DNA from: CAVRTM01 sp963696105 | GTDB taxonomy: Bacteria; Actinomycetota; Actinomycetes; Actinomycetales; Dermatophilaceae | NCBI GenBank assembly: GCA_963696105.1 | Contig: CAVOIP010000005.1 | Location: 124,001 to 188,000 of the forward strand | Direction: 5' to 3' | DNA: 64,000 bases | Part shown: in pieces, positions 28,357-36,733 of the stretch | Layout: every line of letters starts with the position of its first letter | How positions within the stretch are numbered: position 1 is the stretch's first letter | Notes under the pieces: generated by a model | Told to the model about the DNA's origin: nothing | The model's input: the letters and a program-made list of their open reading frames with translations, nothing else | The model's database searches: none | Translations under genes and position numbers: made by a program

Positions 28357-30039
28357 TCAGGAGCGGCGGGCGACGGCGGTGTCGAGCCCTTCGCGGGTCC
28401 TGCGGTGACGATCCAGGACGGCCTGCACCGGGGCCACCACGAGGTCGCGCGCCACGACGCCGACGCTGTCGCGCAGACGTCGGGCGATGACCTTGCGACG
28501 GCGTCGGGCCCCGATGCGCGCCAACGGCCGCGCCAGCGCCGAGAGCAGCAGCCCGAGCAGCAACCCGCCGAGCAGCATCAGGGTCGGCACCGGGAGGATG
28601 CCCACCCGCGGCGTCCCCGGCTCGGGCAACCGCAGCCACGCCATGCCGGCCAGCACCGCCAGCCAGGCGAGGCCGAGCACAGCGGCCAGGGCGAGAAGCC
28701 ACTGCAGCAGATTGAGAGCTCCCCACCACAAGGGTCTTCGCGTCCGCAGCGGCGTGCGCATCACCGCCCCGTCCAGGGCGTCGCCGAGGTCATCGCCGGG
28801 CGGGGTCGCCGCGTCGGCCACCGACTGCGACCACCGTTGCGGCAGCTGGCCGCCCACCCGATCACCGAGCGCCCGCGTGGCCAGCTCGACCGCCGACCGC
28901 GCTGCGGGCGTCGCCGGCGGCAACGACGAACGTCCCAGCACCGCACGGACGTCCGACCCGGTGATGCCGTCGGCGCCACGCGTGGCGTCCCCGATCGGCG
29001 TGCCCAGACGCAGGCGGCGCAACGGATCCGGTCGCAGCCGGCGCACCCACCGGGTGAACGGCCACCCGGTGTGGGCGGACGCCTCCCGGCGGTAGTCCCG
29101 TTGGACCGCGTCCAGCACCACGGGCAGGCCCGCGGCGCGGGTGAGCGCGTCCACGAGGTCGGCATCCGCGTGCTCGTCGAGCCGTGGCTCGGTGTCGGCC
29201 ACCCCGGCCCGCAGCCGGCCGGCCACCGAGCGCACGTCACCGTCCAGGCGTTGCACCGCAGCGGTGCGGCCGGCCACCGCCACGCTGACGCGGTGCTGCA
29301 GATCCACGACCCCGCTGCCGTCGCGGGCGGAGGTGACCAGCACCTCGCCGACGTCCAGGCCGTCCTCCCGCAGCAGCCGGCCGAGGTCCTTGCGACACGC
29401 GGAGACCGCTTCCGGCGTCAGCCGGTCCGCCTGGTTGAGCACCACGAGCGTCACCGCGTCATGCCCGGAGAGCGCGGTGAGGTAGTCCCGGTGCAGCCGG
29501 GCGTCGGCGTACTTCTGGGGGTCGGTCACCCAGACGAACACGTCGACCAGCCCCAGCACCCGATCGGCCTCGACGCGGTGCTCCACCTGCCGCGAGTCGA
29601 AGTCGGGCAGGTCCAGCAGCACCAAGCCGTCCAGGCCCAGCCCCTCGGGCTCGGTGCGCGCGTCGACGTGGTGGCGCGCCCCGACCGCGAGCCAGTCCAG
29701 CAGCGCCGACGCGGGGTCCGGGCCCCACACGGCCGCCGTCGGGGTCGCGGTCGTCGGGCGGCGTGCCCCGACGGTCGCCACGTCGGCACCGACCAGGTCG
29801 TTGAACAGGCTGGACTTCCCGCTCCCGGTGGCGCCTGCGAGCGCGACGACGGTGTGGCCTCCGGCGATCGAGGTCCGCTCCCCGATCTGCGTCACCACCC
29901 GCCGCGCCTGAGCCGCCAGAGCCGGGTCCAGCTCCGCGGCGCCCGCCTGGAGCGCCTCGTCCAGCGCGGCACCACGGAGACGGATGTCGTCGGCCGACGC
30001 GGCCACGGCACGCTTGCTGCCCATCTTCAGCGGGCTCAT
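28357..30039 (-). CDS. Dynamin-like / large GTPase family protein (DynB-like position)
   Basis: A 560-aa P-loop GTPase. G1 is GATGSGKSS near 69-77, a Thr-rich G2 region RRPTTATPT near 93-101, G3 is LLDLPDFDS, and G4 is VVLNQADRLT. A long helical middle follows, then two closely spaced membrane segments (LLQWLLALAAVLGLAWLAVL and ILPVPTLMLLGGLLLGLLL) and a basic tail. Streptomyces carries paired membrane-bound dynamin-like proteins DynA/DynB that support sporulation septation; the tandem arrangement and topology here fit that group (inference). ATG 30039 overlaps the upstream gene stop (ATGA). Confidence 0.82.
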   Translation of the reverse strand: MSPLKMGSKRAVAASADDIRLRGAALDEALQAGAAELDPALAAQARRVVTQIGERTSIAGGHTVVALAGATGSGKSSLFNDLVGADVATVGARRPTTATPTAAVWGPDPASALLDWLAVGARHHVDARTEPEGLGLDGLVLLDLPDFDSRQVEHRVEADRVLGLVDVFVWVTDPQKYADARLHRDYLTALSGHDAVTLVVLNQADRLTPEAVSACRKDLGRLLREDGLDVGEVLVTSARDGSGVVDLQHRVSVAVAGRTAAVQRLDGDVRSVAGRLRAGVADTEPRLDEHADADLVDALTRAAGLPVVLDAVQRDYRREASAHTGWPFTRWVRRLRPDPLRRLRLGTPIGDATRGADGITGSDVRAVLGRSSLPPATPAARSAVELATRALGDRVGGQLPQRWSQSVADAATPPGDDLGDALDGAVMRTPLRTRRPLWWGALNLLQWLLALAAVLGLAWLAVLAGMAWLRLPEPGTPRVGILPVPTLMLLGGLLLGLLLSALARPLARIGARRRRKVIARRLRDSVGVVARDLVVAPVQAVLDRHRRTREGLDTAVARRS

Positions 30040-31772
30040 CGCGTCGCCTCCACGGCCGCCACAGCCAGTGAAAGAGCCTGCGACTGCTTCGGATCCACCG
30101 CCACCGCCTCGGTCACCACGTCGAACCGAGCCTGCTCGCCGGCGTACAGCTCGGCGGTCCGGCGCAGCAGCTCGGCCCGTGCCTTGGTTGCGAGCTCGCG
30201 CACCGCCTGGTCACCGAAGACGCCCTCGAGCAGCCGCTGGGCGAGCACCGCCGACCCTCCGGCGATGCCGATCTCAGCTCCCGACAGGCCCATGGTCTGG
30301 CTGAACGCCGCGAGCATCAGCACGACGCCGATCCCGTTGACACCGAAGGACAGCACTCGCGCCGTGGTGCGCCGGTCCTTGCCCTCCTCGCGCACCAGGT
30401 CGAGGAGGTACCCCTGCCAGTCACGCACCAGGCGGTCCACCCTCGCCGGCAGGTCGGGTGACGGCCCGGCCAGCTCGGGATGGGCCGCGACCACCTGAGG
30501 ACCCCCGGGCAGCTGCCGCCACCGGCGGACCGTGGACGAGGCCGCGCCGTGCGCCTGCGCGGTGAGCAGCTCCGCGACCCCGCTCTGCAGCGCCTCGCCG
30601 AGGTGCCGCGCGGGAGGCGGGTTTCCCTTGATCGCCGCGGTGACCCGGTCGCGCAGCCGGCCGATGCCGGCCTCCAGCTGGCGAAGGAGCTCTCCCGTGC
30701 CGACGAACTCCTGCCACCGGGCGAGGACCTCACCGCGCAGCAGGCTGCCGTCGGTCATGCCCACCTCGACGGCCTCCGTCGCGGCGAGGTACGCGGCACC
30801 AGCCTCTGCGGACAGCGCCTCGACCGCCCGGTCCTGCGCCTCACTGGCCTCGACGAGTCCTCCCACCCGCCCGGACAGTGAGTCCAGGGCGCCGGTCAGG
30901 GTGCGCCGTATGACGATGCCGCGCGCCTTCGCGTCACGGGCGAGGGCCGCGAGCCACGACCTCAGGCGTGCGACGTCCCCGTCCGGCAGCCGCCCCTGGG
31001 CGTCCAGGACGGTCTCCGGCACCGGGAACAGCGGCGCACCCGCGAGCCCCTGCTCCCGCAGCATCGAGGCGAGGTGGCTGCGGATGTCCTCCATCGCCTC
31101 CGGCGGCACGCGGTCCAGCACGATCGCCACCGACGTGCCGCGCGCAGCGGCCTCTCTCAGCAGGTCCCACGGCACCGCGTCGGCGTAGCGGGCGGCGGTG
31201 GTCACGAACAGCCACAGGTCGGCGGCGGACAGGAGCTGGGTCGCGAGCTCCCGGTTGGCGAGGACGACCGAGTCGATGTCGGGAGCATCCAGCAGGGCCA
31301 GCCCCGGGTACAGCGCGTCGGTGGCCACCAGCCGTACGGCCGACGGGTCGTCCTTGCCCGCACCTGCCACACCGACACCGACGTTGCCGGGCGCCGTACC
31401 GGTGGTGCGGGCCAGCCCGGGCAGGATCCGGGTCCCGCTGAACCAGCCGGCGTCGGCAGGGTGGTGGACCAGGACGGGCGAGCGGGTGGTCGGCCGCAGC
31501 ACACCGCTGCGCGTGACCGTCTCCCGCACCAGGGAGTTCACCAGCGTGGACTTGCCTGCGCCGGTCGAGCCCCCCACGACGGCCAGCAGCGGCGCGTCCA
31601 GCGCCTCCAGCCGCGGCAGGACGTAGTCGTCCAGCTGTTTCAGCAGCGAGGCCCGCGAGCTCCGGGCGGCCTCGGCCCCGGGCAGGTCGAGCGGCAGCGC
31701 CGCCTGCTCCACGGCGTCGCGAAGGGTGCGGACGGCGGCGAGCAGCCCTGAGTCGTCGACCACGTCCGTCAC
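30036..31772 (-). CDS. Dynamin-like / large GTPase family protein (DynA-like position)
   Basis: A 578-aa GTPase, first gene of the pair. G1 GGSTGAGKST near 67-76, G2 region LRPTTRSPV, G3 ALLDAPDIDS, and a variant G4 (VLDRVPPE, Asp kept but not NKxD). A helical assembly-like region precedes a C-terminal hydrophobic pair (VLSFGVNGIGVVLMLAAFS and GIAGGSAVLAQRLLEG). Start GTG 31772. Coupled by 4 bp to the downstream GTPase, so the two products probably work as a heteromeric membrane-remodelling pair (inference). Confidence 0.82.
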   Translation of the reverse strand: MTDVVDDSGLLAAVRTLRDAVEQAALPLDLPGAEAARSSRASLLKQLDDYVLPRLEALDAPLLAVVGGSTGAGKSTLVNSLVRETVTRSGVLRPTTRSPVLVHHPADAGWFSGTRILPGLARTTGTAPGNVGVGVAGAGKDDPSAVRLVATDALYPGLALLDAPDIDSVVLANRELATQLLSAADLWLFVTTAARYADAVPWDLLREAAARGTSVAIVLDRVPPEAMEDIRSHLASMLREQGLAGAPLFPVPETVLDAQGRLPDGDVARLRSWLAALARDAKARGIVIRRTLTGALDSLSGRVGGLVEASEAQDRAVEALSAEAGAAYLAATEAVEVGMTDGSLLRGEVLARWQEFVGTGELLRQLEAGIGRLRDRVTAAIKGNPPPARHLGEALQSGVAELLTAQAHGAASSTVRRWRQLPGGPQVVAAHPELAGPSPDLPARVDRLVRDWQGYLLDLVREEGKDRRTTARVLSFGVNGIGVVLMLAAFSQTMGLSGAEIGIAGGSAVLAQRLLEGVFGDQAVRELATKARAELLRRTAELYAGEQARFDVVTEAVAVDPKQSQALSLAVAAVEATR

Positions 31773-32083
31773 AGGCGCAAGCCTGCCCTGAGCGGCCGCT
31801 CAGCCCAAACCGAACCGCCGTGACCCGCGTCAGGGACGGGTCAAGAAATACCGCGGGACCTCCACGAGGGCACGTACGGCGTCTGCGTGGCCCGGTTCGG
31901 GAGCCGGGTGCGGCAGGAGACGTGGCCCGGAAACGTCCACGTGGGGCCCCTGTTGAGGCATCCGGACGCCGCCGTACAGGCCCTTCGGCCCTGTCCGTAA
32001 ACAGATGTGGCGGGGTCTGTGGCGCAATGGCCCGGGGCGGCGCATAGTGGATGCACGGTCTGTCAATCACCTGTGGAGTCCCC

Positions 32084-32782
32084 GTGCCGGACAACGACAA
32101 CACTGCCCCTGACCTGCTCCCCGTGCTGTCGCGCGGGCGCCACCGTAACGCCACCAAGGGTGCCTGCTTCATGGAGCTGGCGTCGTTCCTGGCCGGCGAG
32201 CGCTGGAGCGACCATCCCTCGTGCACCCACCCGCTGCTGGCCGAGCTGGCACGGTCGGTGAACGACTACACCACCGACGCCGCCCGGCCCAGGCTGGCGA
32301 CCCTGATCCCCTCGGTCATCGGCCTGACGAGCAGCGAACCCAAGATCGACGTGGTCCTCGCCCTGCGTGCCGCCACGGTGGGCCTGCCCATCGTGTCCGC
32401 CGAGCGTCAGGGCGTCCTGGCCGTCGGGCTGCTCGCCTGCGAGCGCGTGATGTGCGACTTCGACGACCCGCAGCTCATGCCGCTGCGCGAGGAGGGTCTC
32501 GAGGCACTGGACCGCGTCCCGCAGGCCGTGAAGTGGGCGCGCCGGTTCAACCGTGACACCGGGGTCTCGCAGCGGGACTTCCGCCGCCGGGCCGCGCCGC
32601 GGATCGTCAACTGCTCGGTGCAGGGCATCGCCAAGGCCTGCATCAGCGACCCCGACGCCATGCTGCGCAGCCTGCTCGAGACCGCGATCGAGGATGTCCG
32701 CTCCATCACCGCAGCGCCGGTGGAGGTCGCGGTCAAGCCCGACCCGCTGGCGTGGCCGGTCGCCCTCACCCGCGCCCAGTAG
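32084..32782 (+). CDS. Conserved hypothetical protein (232 aa)
   Basis: No named family recognised. The sequence ATKGACFMELASFLAGERW near residue 24-42, followed by DHPSCTHPLLAELARSVND, looks strongly conserved-protein-like (His/Cys-containing), and the rest is helical without membrane segments. Start GTG 32084 has TGGAG six to ten bases upstream; upstream bases 31773-32083 hold no gene but contain a CATAGT element near 32043 that may be a -10 box. Divergent from the dynamin-like operon and closed by the strong hairpin at 32809. Confidence 0.8.
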   Translation: MPDNDNTAPDLLPVLSRGRHRNATKGACFMELASFLAGERWSDHPSCTHPLLAELARSVNDYTTDAARPRLATLIPSVIGLTSSEPKIDVVLALRAATVGLPIVSAERQGVLAVGLLACERVMCDFDDPQLMPLREEGLEALDRVPQAVKWARRFNRDTGVSQRDFRRRAAPRIVNCSVQGIAKACISDPDAMLRSLLETAIEDVRSITAAPVEVAVKPDPLAWPVALTRAQ

Positions 32783-32808
32783 GCGGGACGCCCCGAGCAC
32801 GAGACGCC

Positions 32809-32855
32809 ACGACGTAGGGCGCTGAAGCCCGCAGGTCCTCAGCGCCCCACGTCGT
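32809..32855. terminator. Bidirectional terminator overlapping the next gene's 3' end
   Basis: Bases 32809-32825 pair with 32839-32855 (17 bp, one mismatch) around a 13-nt loop. The right arm begins exactly at the stop codon of the convergent small gene, so the coding end is part of the terminator. Confidence 0.8.
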
Positions 32856-33216
32856 TGCCGTGTCCCTGAGCTCGCGTCCCGGCCTCGGCGCCCGCCGACC
32901 GCCGGGCCCCCTCGACGGGCGCCGAGCGCCGGGCCGTCTCGACGGGCGTGGGCCGTCGGACCTCCTCCTGGCGCTGGACCGCGCCGACCCAGACCCAGAC
33001 CTCGTGCAGATGCGGCGGCGCACCGAAGCGCACCCGCACGGCTCGCCTGGTCCACGCCACCGCCTGGCCGGTGACCTGCTCCTCCACGCCGTCCTCCCAC
33101 AGGACCCAGGCCGTCACCGGGGTCGGCGCGTCGGGTTGGGTGACCAGGTTGTCGAGCAGCTGCTCGGGGGTCAGGGAACGCGGCTGTCGCAGCGCCCGGC
33201 GGGGTCGATCGGTCAC
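32839..33216 (-). CDS. Small hypothetical protein under a LexA-type box
   Basis: A 125-aa protein, basic and Arg-rich, with a globular core PVTAWVLWEDGVEEQVTGQ and VRFGAPPHLHEVWVWVGAV, then a low-complexity tail built of TARRS/GARRS-like repeats. No known family recognised. Start GTG 33216. A 16-bp SOS-type palindrome ends 13 bp upstream of the start, which suggests induction by DNA damage. Convergent with the preceding hypothetical gene and sharing its terminator. Confidence 0.72.
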   Translation of the reverse strand: MTDRPRRALRQPRSLTPEQLLDNLVTQPDAPTPVTAWVLWEDGVEEQVTGQAVAWTRRAVRVRFGAPPHLHEVWVWVGAVQRQEEVRRPTPVETARRSAPVEGARRSAGAEAGTRAQGHGNDVGR

Positions 33217-33228
33217 GCCGCCATCGTA

Positions 33229-33244
33229 TCGAACGTGTGTTCGG
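33229..33244 (-). promoter_or_regulatory. LexA/SOS box
   Basis: TCGAACGTGTGTTCGG closely matches the actinobacterial/Bacillus-type SOS box (TCGAACrnnnGTTCGA form), differing only at the last base. It is 13 bp upstream of the GTG of the small gene on the minus strand; the P450 gene start on the other side is 182 bp away. Confidence 0.7.
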
Positions 33245-33425
33245 CCCAGAAGGCCTGTGCCCGAACCTTCCGGCAGCCGGTTGCCACACGACCCCCGTGA
33301 CCCGGTTCAGGCCCTCCCGGCTGGCCGAGGTGAGGGCCCTCGACCCGGACCCGACAGCGTTTCGCAGCCGGCAGCAGGCACTCTCGAAGCGCTGACGCCG
33401 CCGCCCGGTACGGCGATGATGGGGT

Positions 33426-34655
33426 ATGACCAACATGGACACCACGGTGGTCGAGCTCGACGAGAGCTTCTTCGCCGATCCGCACAGGCTCTACGCCGTC
33501 CTGCGGGAGGAACGGCCGGTCACCCGCGCGCGGACCGCCCTCGGCATGCACGTGTGGCTCGTGACGCGGTACGACGACGCCCGGGCGGCGCTCGCCGACC
33601 CCCGGTTGTCCAAGGACGGGACGCGCTTCGCGACGTTGCTCGAACGGGCGACGGTGGGCCCGGACCAGCAGGTCGAGTTCGCGGACTCCCTGGCGCGGCA
33701 CATGCTCAGCTCCGATCCTCCGGACCACACCCGGCTGCGCAAGCTGGTCACCCGCGCATTCACGGCACGGGCCATCGCCGGTATGCGACCGCGGATCGAG
33801 CAGATCGCCGCCGGGCTGGCCGATGAGATGGGCGCCGGACCGGAGGAGGTCGACCTCCTCGACGCATTCGCCTTCCCGCTGCCGATGAGCGTGATCTGCG
33901 AGCTGCTCGGCGTGCCGGAAGGCGACCGGACGGCATTCCGGACGTGGTCCAACACGCTGCTCGGCGATGGCTCCGGCGAGACGGCCCCAGCCCGTCAGGC
34001 GGCTCACGCCGCCATGGCGCAGTACCTGGCGACCCTCGTCGCGGACAAGCGGGCGCGTCCAGCGCAGGACATGCTCTCCGAGATCGTGGCGGTGTCGGAG
34101 GACGCCGACCGCCTCTCCCCCGACGAGACCGTCTCGATGGCTTTCCTGCTCCTGGTCGCCGGCCACGAGACGACCGTCAACCTCATCGGCAACGGCATGC
34201 TGGCCCTGCTGCGCCATCCCGACCAGCTGCGCGCCCTGCACGCCGATCCGGACCTGACGCCCGGTGCCGTGGAGGAGCTCCTGCGATACGACGGCCCGGT
34301 CAACCTCGCCACGTTCCGGCACACGACCGAGGCCGTGGAGATCTCCGGGACCACGATTCCCCCGGGCGAGGTCGTGCTGGTCGCCCTCACGTCCGCCAAC
34401 CGCGACCTCGCGAGGTTCCCGGCGGCCGACCAGCTCGACCTCCGGCGGGACGAGGGCAGCCACCTGGCCTTCGGCTTCGGGCTCCACCACTGCCTGGGCG
34501 CCCCGCTGGCCAGGCTGGAGGGTGACATCGCGTTCCGGACGCTGCTGACCCGTTTCCCCGACCTGGCGCTGGCAGGCGACCCCGAGGAGCTGACCTGGCG
34601 CGCCAGCACCCTCATCCGGGGGTTGACGCGGCTGCCGGTGCGGCTGCGCGGCTGA
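33426..34655 (+). CDS. Cytochrome P450 (CYP107-like soluble class)
   Basis: A 409-aa bacterial soluble P450. I-helix oxygen motif LLVAGHETTVN, K-helix ExxR in VEELLRYDG, the PERF-like region RFPAADQLDLRR, and heme ligand Cys356 in FGFGLHHCLGAPLA. No membrane anchor. Redox partners are not encoded nearby. Start ATG 33426 (the second Met at residue 4 is an alternative). Substrate unknown; the gene stands alone upstream of a secreted GH16. Confidence 0.95.
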   Translation: MTNMDTTVVELDESFFADPHRLYAVLREERPVTRARTALGMHVWLVTRYDDARAALADPRLSKDGTRFATLLERATVGPDQQVEFADSLARHMLSSDPPDHTRLRKLVTRAFTARAIAGMRPRIEQIAAGLADEMGAGPEEVDLLDAFAFPLPMSVICELLGVPEGDRTAFRTWSNTLLGDGSGETAPARQAAHAAMAQYLATLVADKRARPAQDMLSEIVAVSEDADRLSPDETVSMAFLLLVAGHETTVNLIGNGMLALLRHPDQLRALHADPDLTPGAVEELLRYDGPVNLATFRHTTEAVEISGTTIPPGEVVLVALTSANRDLARFPAADQLDLRRDEGSHLAFGFGLHHCLGAPLARLEGDIAFRTLLTRFPDLALAGDPEELTWRASTLIRGLTRLPVRLRG

Positions 34656-34867
34656 TCCGCTTCCCCGTGAGCCCGTGGGCCCGTGAGCCCGTGAGCGTCG
34701 CTCCCCGCCCACACGTCCTTCCGGCGGAGTGGTCGGCCGCTTTTTCCCGGAGGGCGCGGCGCTGGGGCCTCGGTGCATCGACGGGGGCGCCGCCGCCTCG
34801 GCCCATGGATCATCGGCGCGGGGGCAGATGGGACGGACATCCCTCCATAGGGGGAAGCGGGCGCGAG

Positions 34868-35638
34868 ATGCCGAACAGAGCCAGACGCCTTGGTGCCCTG
34901 GCGGCTGCAGCCATGACGGCGGCAACGATGGCCGGGGCGGCAGCCGCCGCACGGCTGGCCGAGGCGCCGACCGCCACCACCGCCGCGACCGCCTTCGGAT
35001 GGGGGTCACCGATCCACGCCGAGGAGTTCACCAGCGGCACGGCCCCGAGCCCGACGAGCTGGTACGTCTACAGCAGCACCGGCCACAACGGACAGGGCCT
35101 GCGCGCCCCCGGGGCCTGGTCCGTCGAGGCCGGCAACGCGATCGTCCACGGCGACGCCAACGGCACCACGGGTGGCATGGCGGCGAGGTGGTCGGGGGCC
35201 GACAGCAAGTACGGCCGGTGGGAGGTGCGCATGAAGACCAGCGCCAACCGTGACCCCGCGTACCACCCCGTCCTGATCCTGTGGCCGAGCAACGACGACT
35301 GGCCCTGCGGTGGCGAGATCGACTTCTCCGAGGGCACCAGCGCCGACATCCGCAGGACCGGGTTCTACTACCATCACGGCTGCACGAACCAGCAGACGCA
35401 GGTGTCGATCCCCAACGACACCAGCGTCTGGCACACCTACGCCGTCCAGTGGACCAGGTACGGCGTGACCGGCTACATCGACGGGCGCGTGTGGTTCCAG
35501 GACGACGACACCTCCCACCTGCCCCCGGGCCCGATGCACCTGACCATGCAGCTCGACTGGTTCCCGGAGGCGGGCAGGGCCACGACGGACACGTGGATGT
35601 TCGTGGACTGGGCGCGCCAGTACGCACCGCAGAAGTAG
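34868..35638 (+). CDS. Secreted GH16 family glycoside hydrolase
   Basis: A 256-aa beta-jelly-roll hydrolase, probably cleaving beta-1,3 or mixed beta-glucans outside the cell. Signal peptide: basic start MPNRARRLG, hydrophobic Ala-rich core, likely cleavage after the Ala-rich stretch near 28-38. Catalytic motif GEIDFSEG: E150 nucleophile, D152, E155 acid/base. The C-terminal DTWMFVDWARQY is typical of the fold. Preceded by GGGGGAAG. The 212 bp before it contain short ccgtgagc repeats (about 34664-34695) and no gene. Confidence 0.9.
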   Translation: MPNRARRLGALAAAAMTAATMAGAAAAARLAEAPTATTAATAFGWGSPIHAEEFTSGTAPSPTSWYVYSSTGHNGQGLRAPGAWSVEAGNAIVHGDANGTTGGMAARWSGADSKYGRWEVRMKTSANRDPAYHPVLILWPSNDDWPCGGEIDFSEGTSADIRRTGFYYHHGCTNQQTQVSIPNDTSVWHTYAVQWTRYGVTGYIDGRVWFQDDDTSHLPPGPMHLTMQLDWFPEAGRATTDTWMFVDWARQYAPQK

Positions 35639-35688
35639 GGGCAGGCTCTCGCCGAAGAGCGGACCTCCGCCTTCGCCTGGATCGTCTG

Positions 35689-35762
35689 CGCCCCCGGCAG
35701 GACTCGAACCTGCGACCTAGAGATTAGAAGGCTCTTGCTCTATCCAGCTGAGCTACGAGGGC
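35689..35762 (-). tRNA. tRNA-Arg (anticodon TCT)
   Basis: Cloverleaf read on the minus strand: acceptor GCCCTCG with CGGGGGC, D arm GCTC/GAGC, anticodon loop CTTCTAA (TCT, reads AGA), T arm GCAGG-TTCGAGT-CCTGC. No CCA encoded. The closing anticodon-stem pair next to the loop is C/T, a mismatch, while the other four pairs are intact. Confidence 0.92.
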
Positions 35763-35838
35763 AGTGCCGCCGGCAGGCGACGGCACGAGTGTAGGTGAGG
35801 CGTGCGGCGTACCGGGGCCCCTGCCGCCCAGGCGCCGC

Positions 35839-36663
35839 TCAGGCGTCGCGCACGCGGCCCAGGATGAGCGACGCCACCTCGTCCGGTTGCTTCTCCGGCA
35901 GCCAGTGACCGGCCTTCAGCACCTCGAAGGCGTAGGGCCCCGTGACGTAGTCGGCCGTCAGCTCGGCCGCCGCGCGCCCCAGGGCGGGGTCCTTCTCTCC
36001 CCAGGCGTACGTCGTGGGCACGCCCACCCTGGGGGTCGCGACCATGTGCGAGAACGGCATCGCGCGGTACCAGTTCAGCGCTCCGGTTGCCGCTCCCGGC
36101 TCGGCCATCCGGGCCGCATACCGCTCCGCCGCGGCCGGCGTCAGGCCCTGGGCACGCAGCATGGACGCCACCGTCTTCTTCACCAGCACCTCCGGCAACA
36201 CGGGGAGCTGGAACAGCGCCATGTACCAGGACTGCAGCGCCTGGGTGCTGCGGACCATGGAGGCCATCAGCGCGGACGGGTGGGGTGTGGACAGGGCGAC
36301 GAGACTGCGGACGCGCCCGGGGTGCCGGGCCGCGAGCGCCCAGGCAACCGCGCCGCCCCAGTCGTGCCCGACGACGTGGGCCCGGTCCACGCCGGCCTGG
36401 TCCAGCAGGGCGAGGATGTCGGCGACCAGCTGCTCCAGGACGTAGTCCCGCCGCGACGGGGGCCGCGCGCCCGGGGAGTAGCCGCGCTGGTCCGGCACCA
36501 GCGTGCGCAGACCGGCCTGCTGCAACGCCGGGACGACGGCGTCGAAGGAGCTGCCGTCCTGCGGGAAGCCGTGCAGCAGCACGACGGCGTCCCCGTCGCC
36601 GGGCCCGTGGTCGCGGACGTCGAAGACGAGGTCGTTGCGGCGGAACTGCGTCAGGGGGCCCAT
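35839..36663 (-). CDS. Alpha/beta hydrolase, epoxide-hydrolase-like
   Basis: A 274-aa alpha/beta-hydrolase. Oxyanion HGFPQDG, nucleophile Asp in VGHDWGGAVAW (Asp rather than Ser, as in epoxide hydrolases and haloalkane dehalogenases), late acid in YAWGEKDPALG and His in KAGHWLPEKQPDEV. The HGxP plus GHDWGG combination favours epoxide hydrolase. ATG 36663-36661 chosen; the longer open frame upstream lacks a ribosome site. Stands near the P450, but no operon links them. Confidence 0.88.
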   Translation of the reverse strand: MGPLTQFRRNDLVFDVRDHGPGDGDAVVLLHGFPQDGSSFDAVVPALQQAGLRTLVPDQRGYSPGARPPSRRDYVLEQLVADILALLDQAGVDRAHVVGHDWGGAVAWALAARHPGRVRSLVALSTPHPSALMASMVRSTQALQSWYMALFQLPVLPEVLVKKTVASMLRAQGLTPAAAERYAARMAEPGAATGALNWYRAMPFSHMVATPRVGVPTTYAWGEKDPALGRAAAELTADYVTGPYAFEVLKAGHWLPEKQPDEVASLILGRVRDA

Positions 36664-36733
36664 GGCCCGAGGATAGGGGCGGCCCCGGACGTCACGCCTG
36701 CCCGGAGCACGCCGCCGGCGCCCTCCGGGGAGG

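Noticed and set aside
27664..30498. A 944-codon plus-strand frame
   Set aside because: Shadow of ssb and the dynamin-like gene; no recognisable domain.
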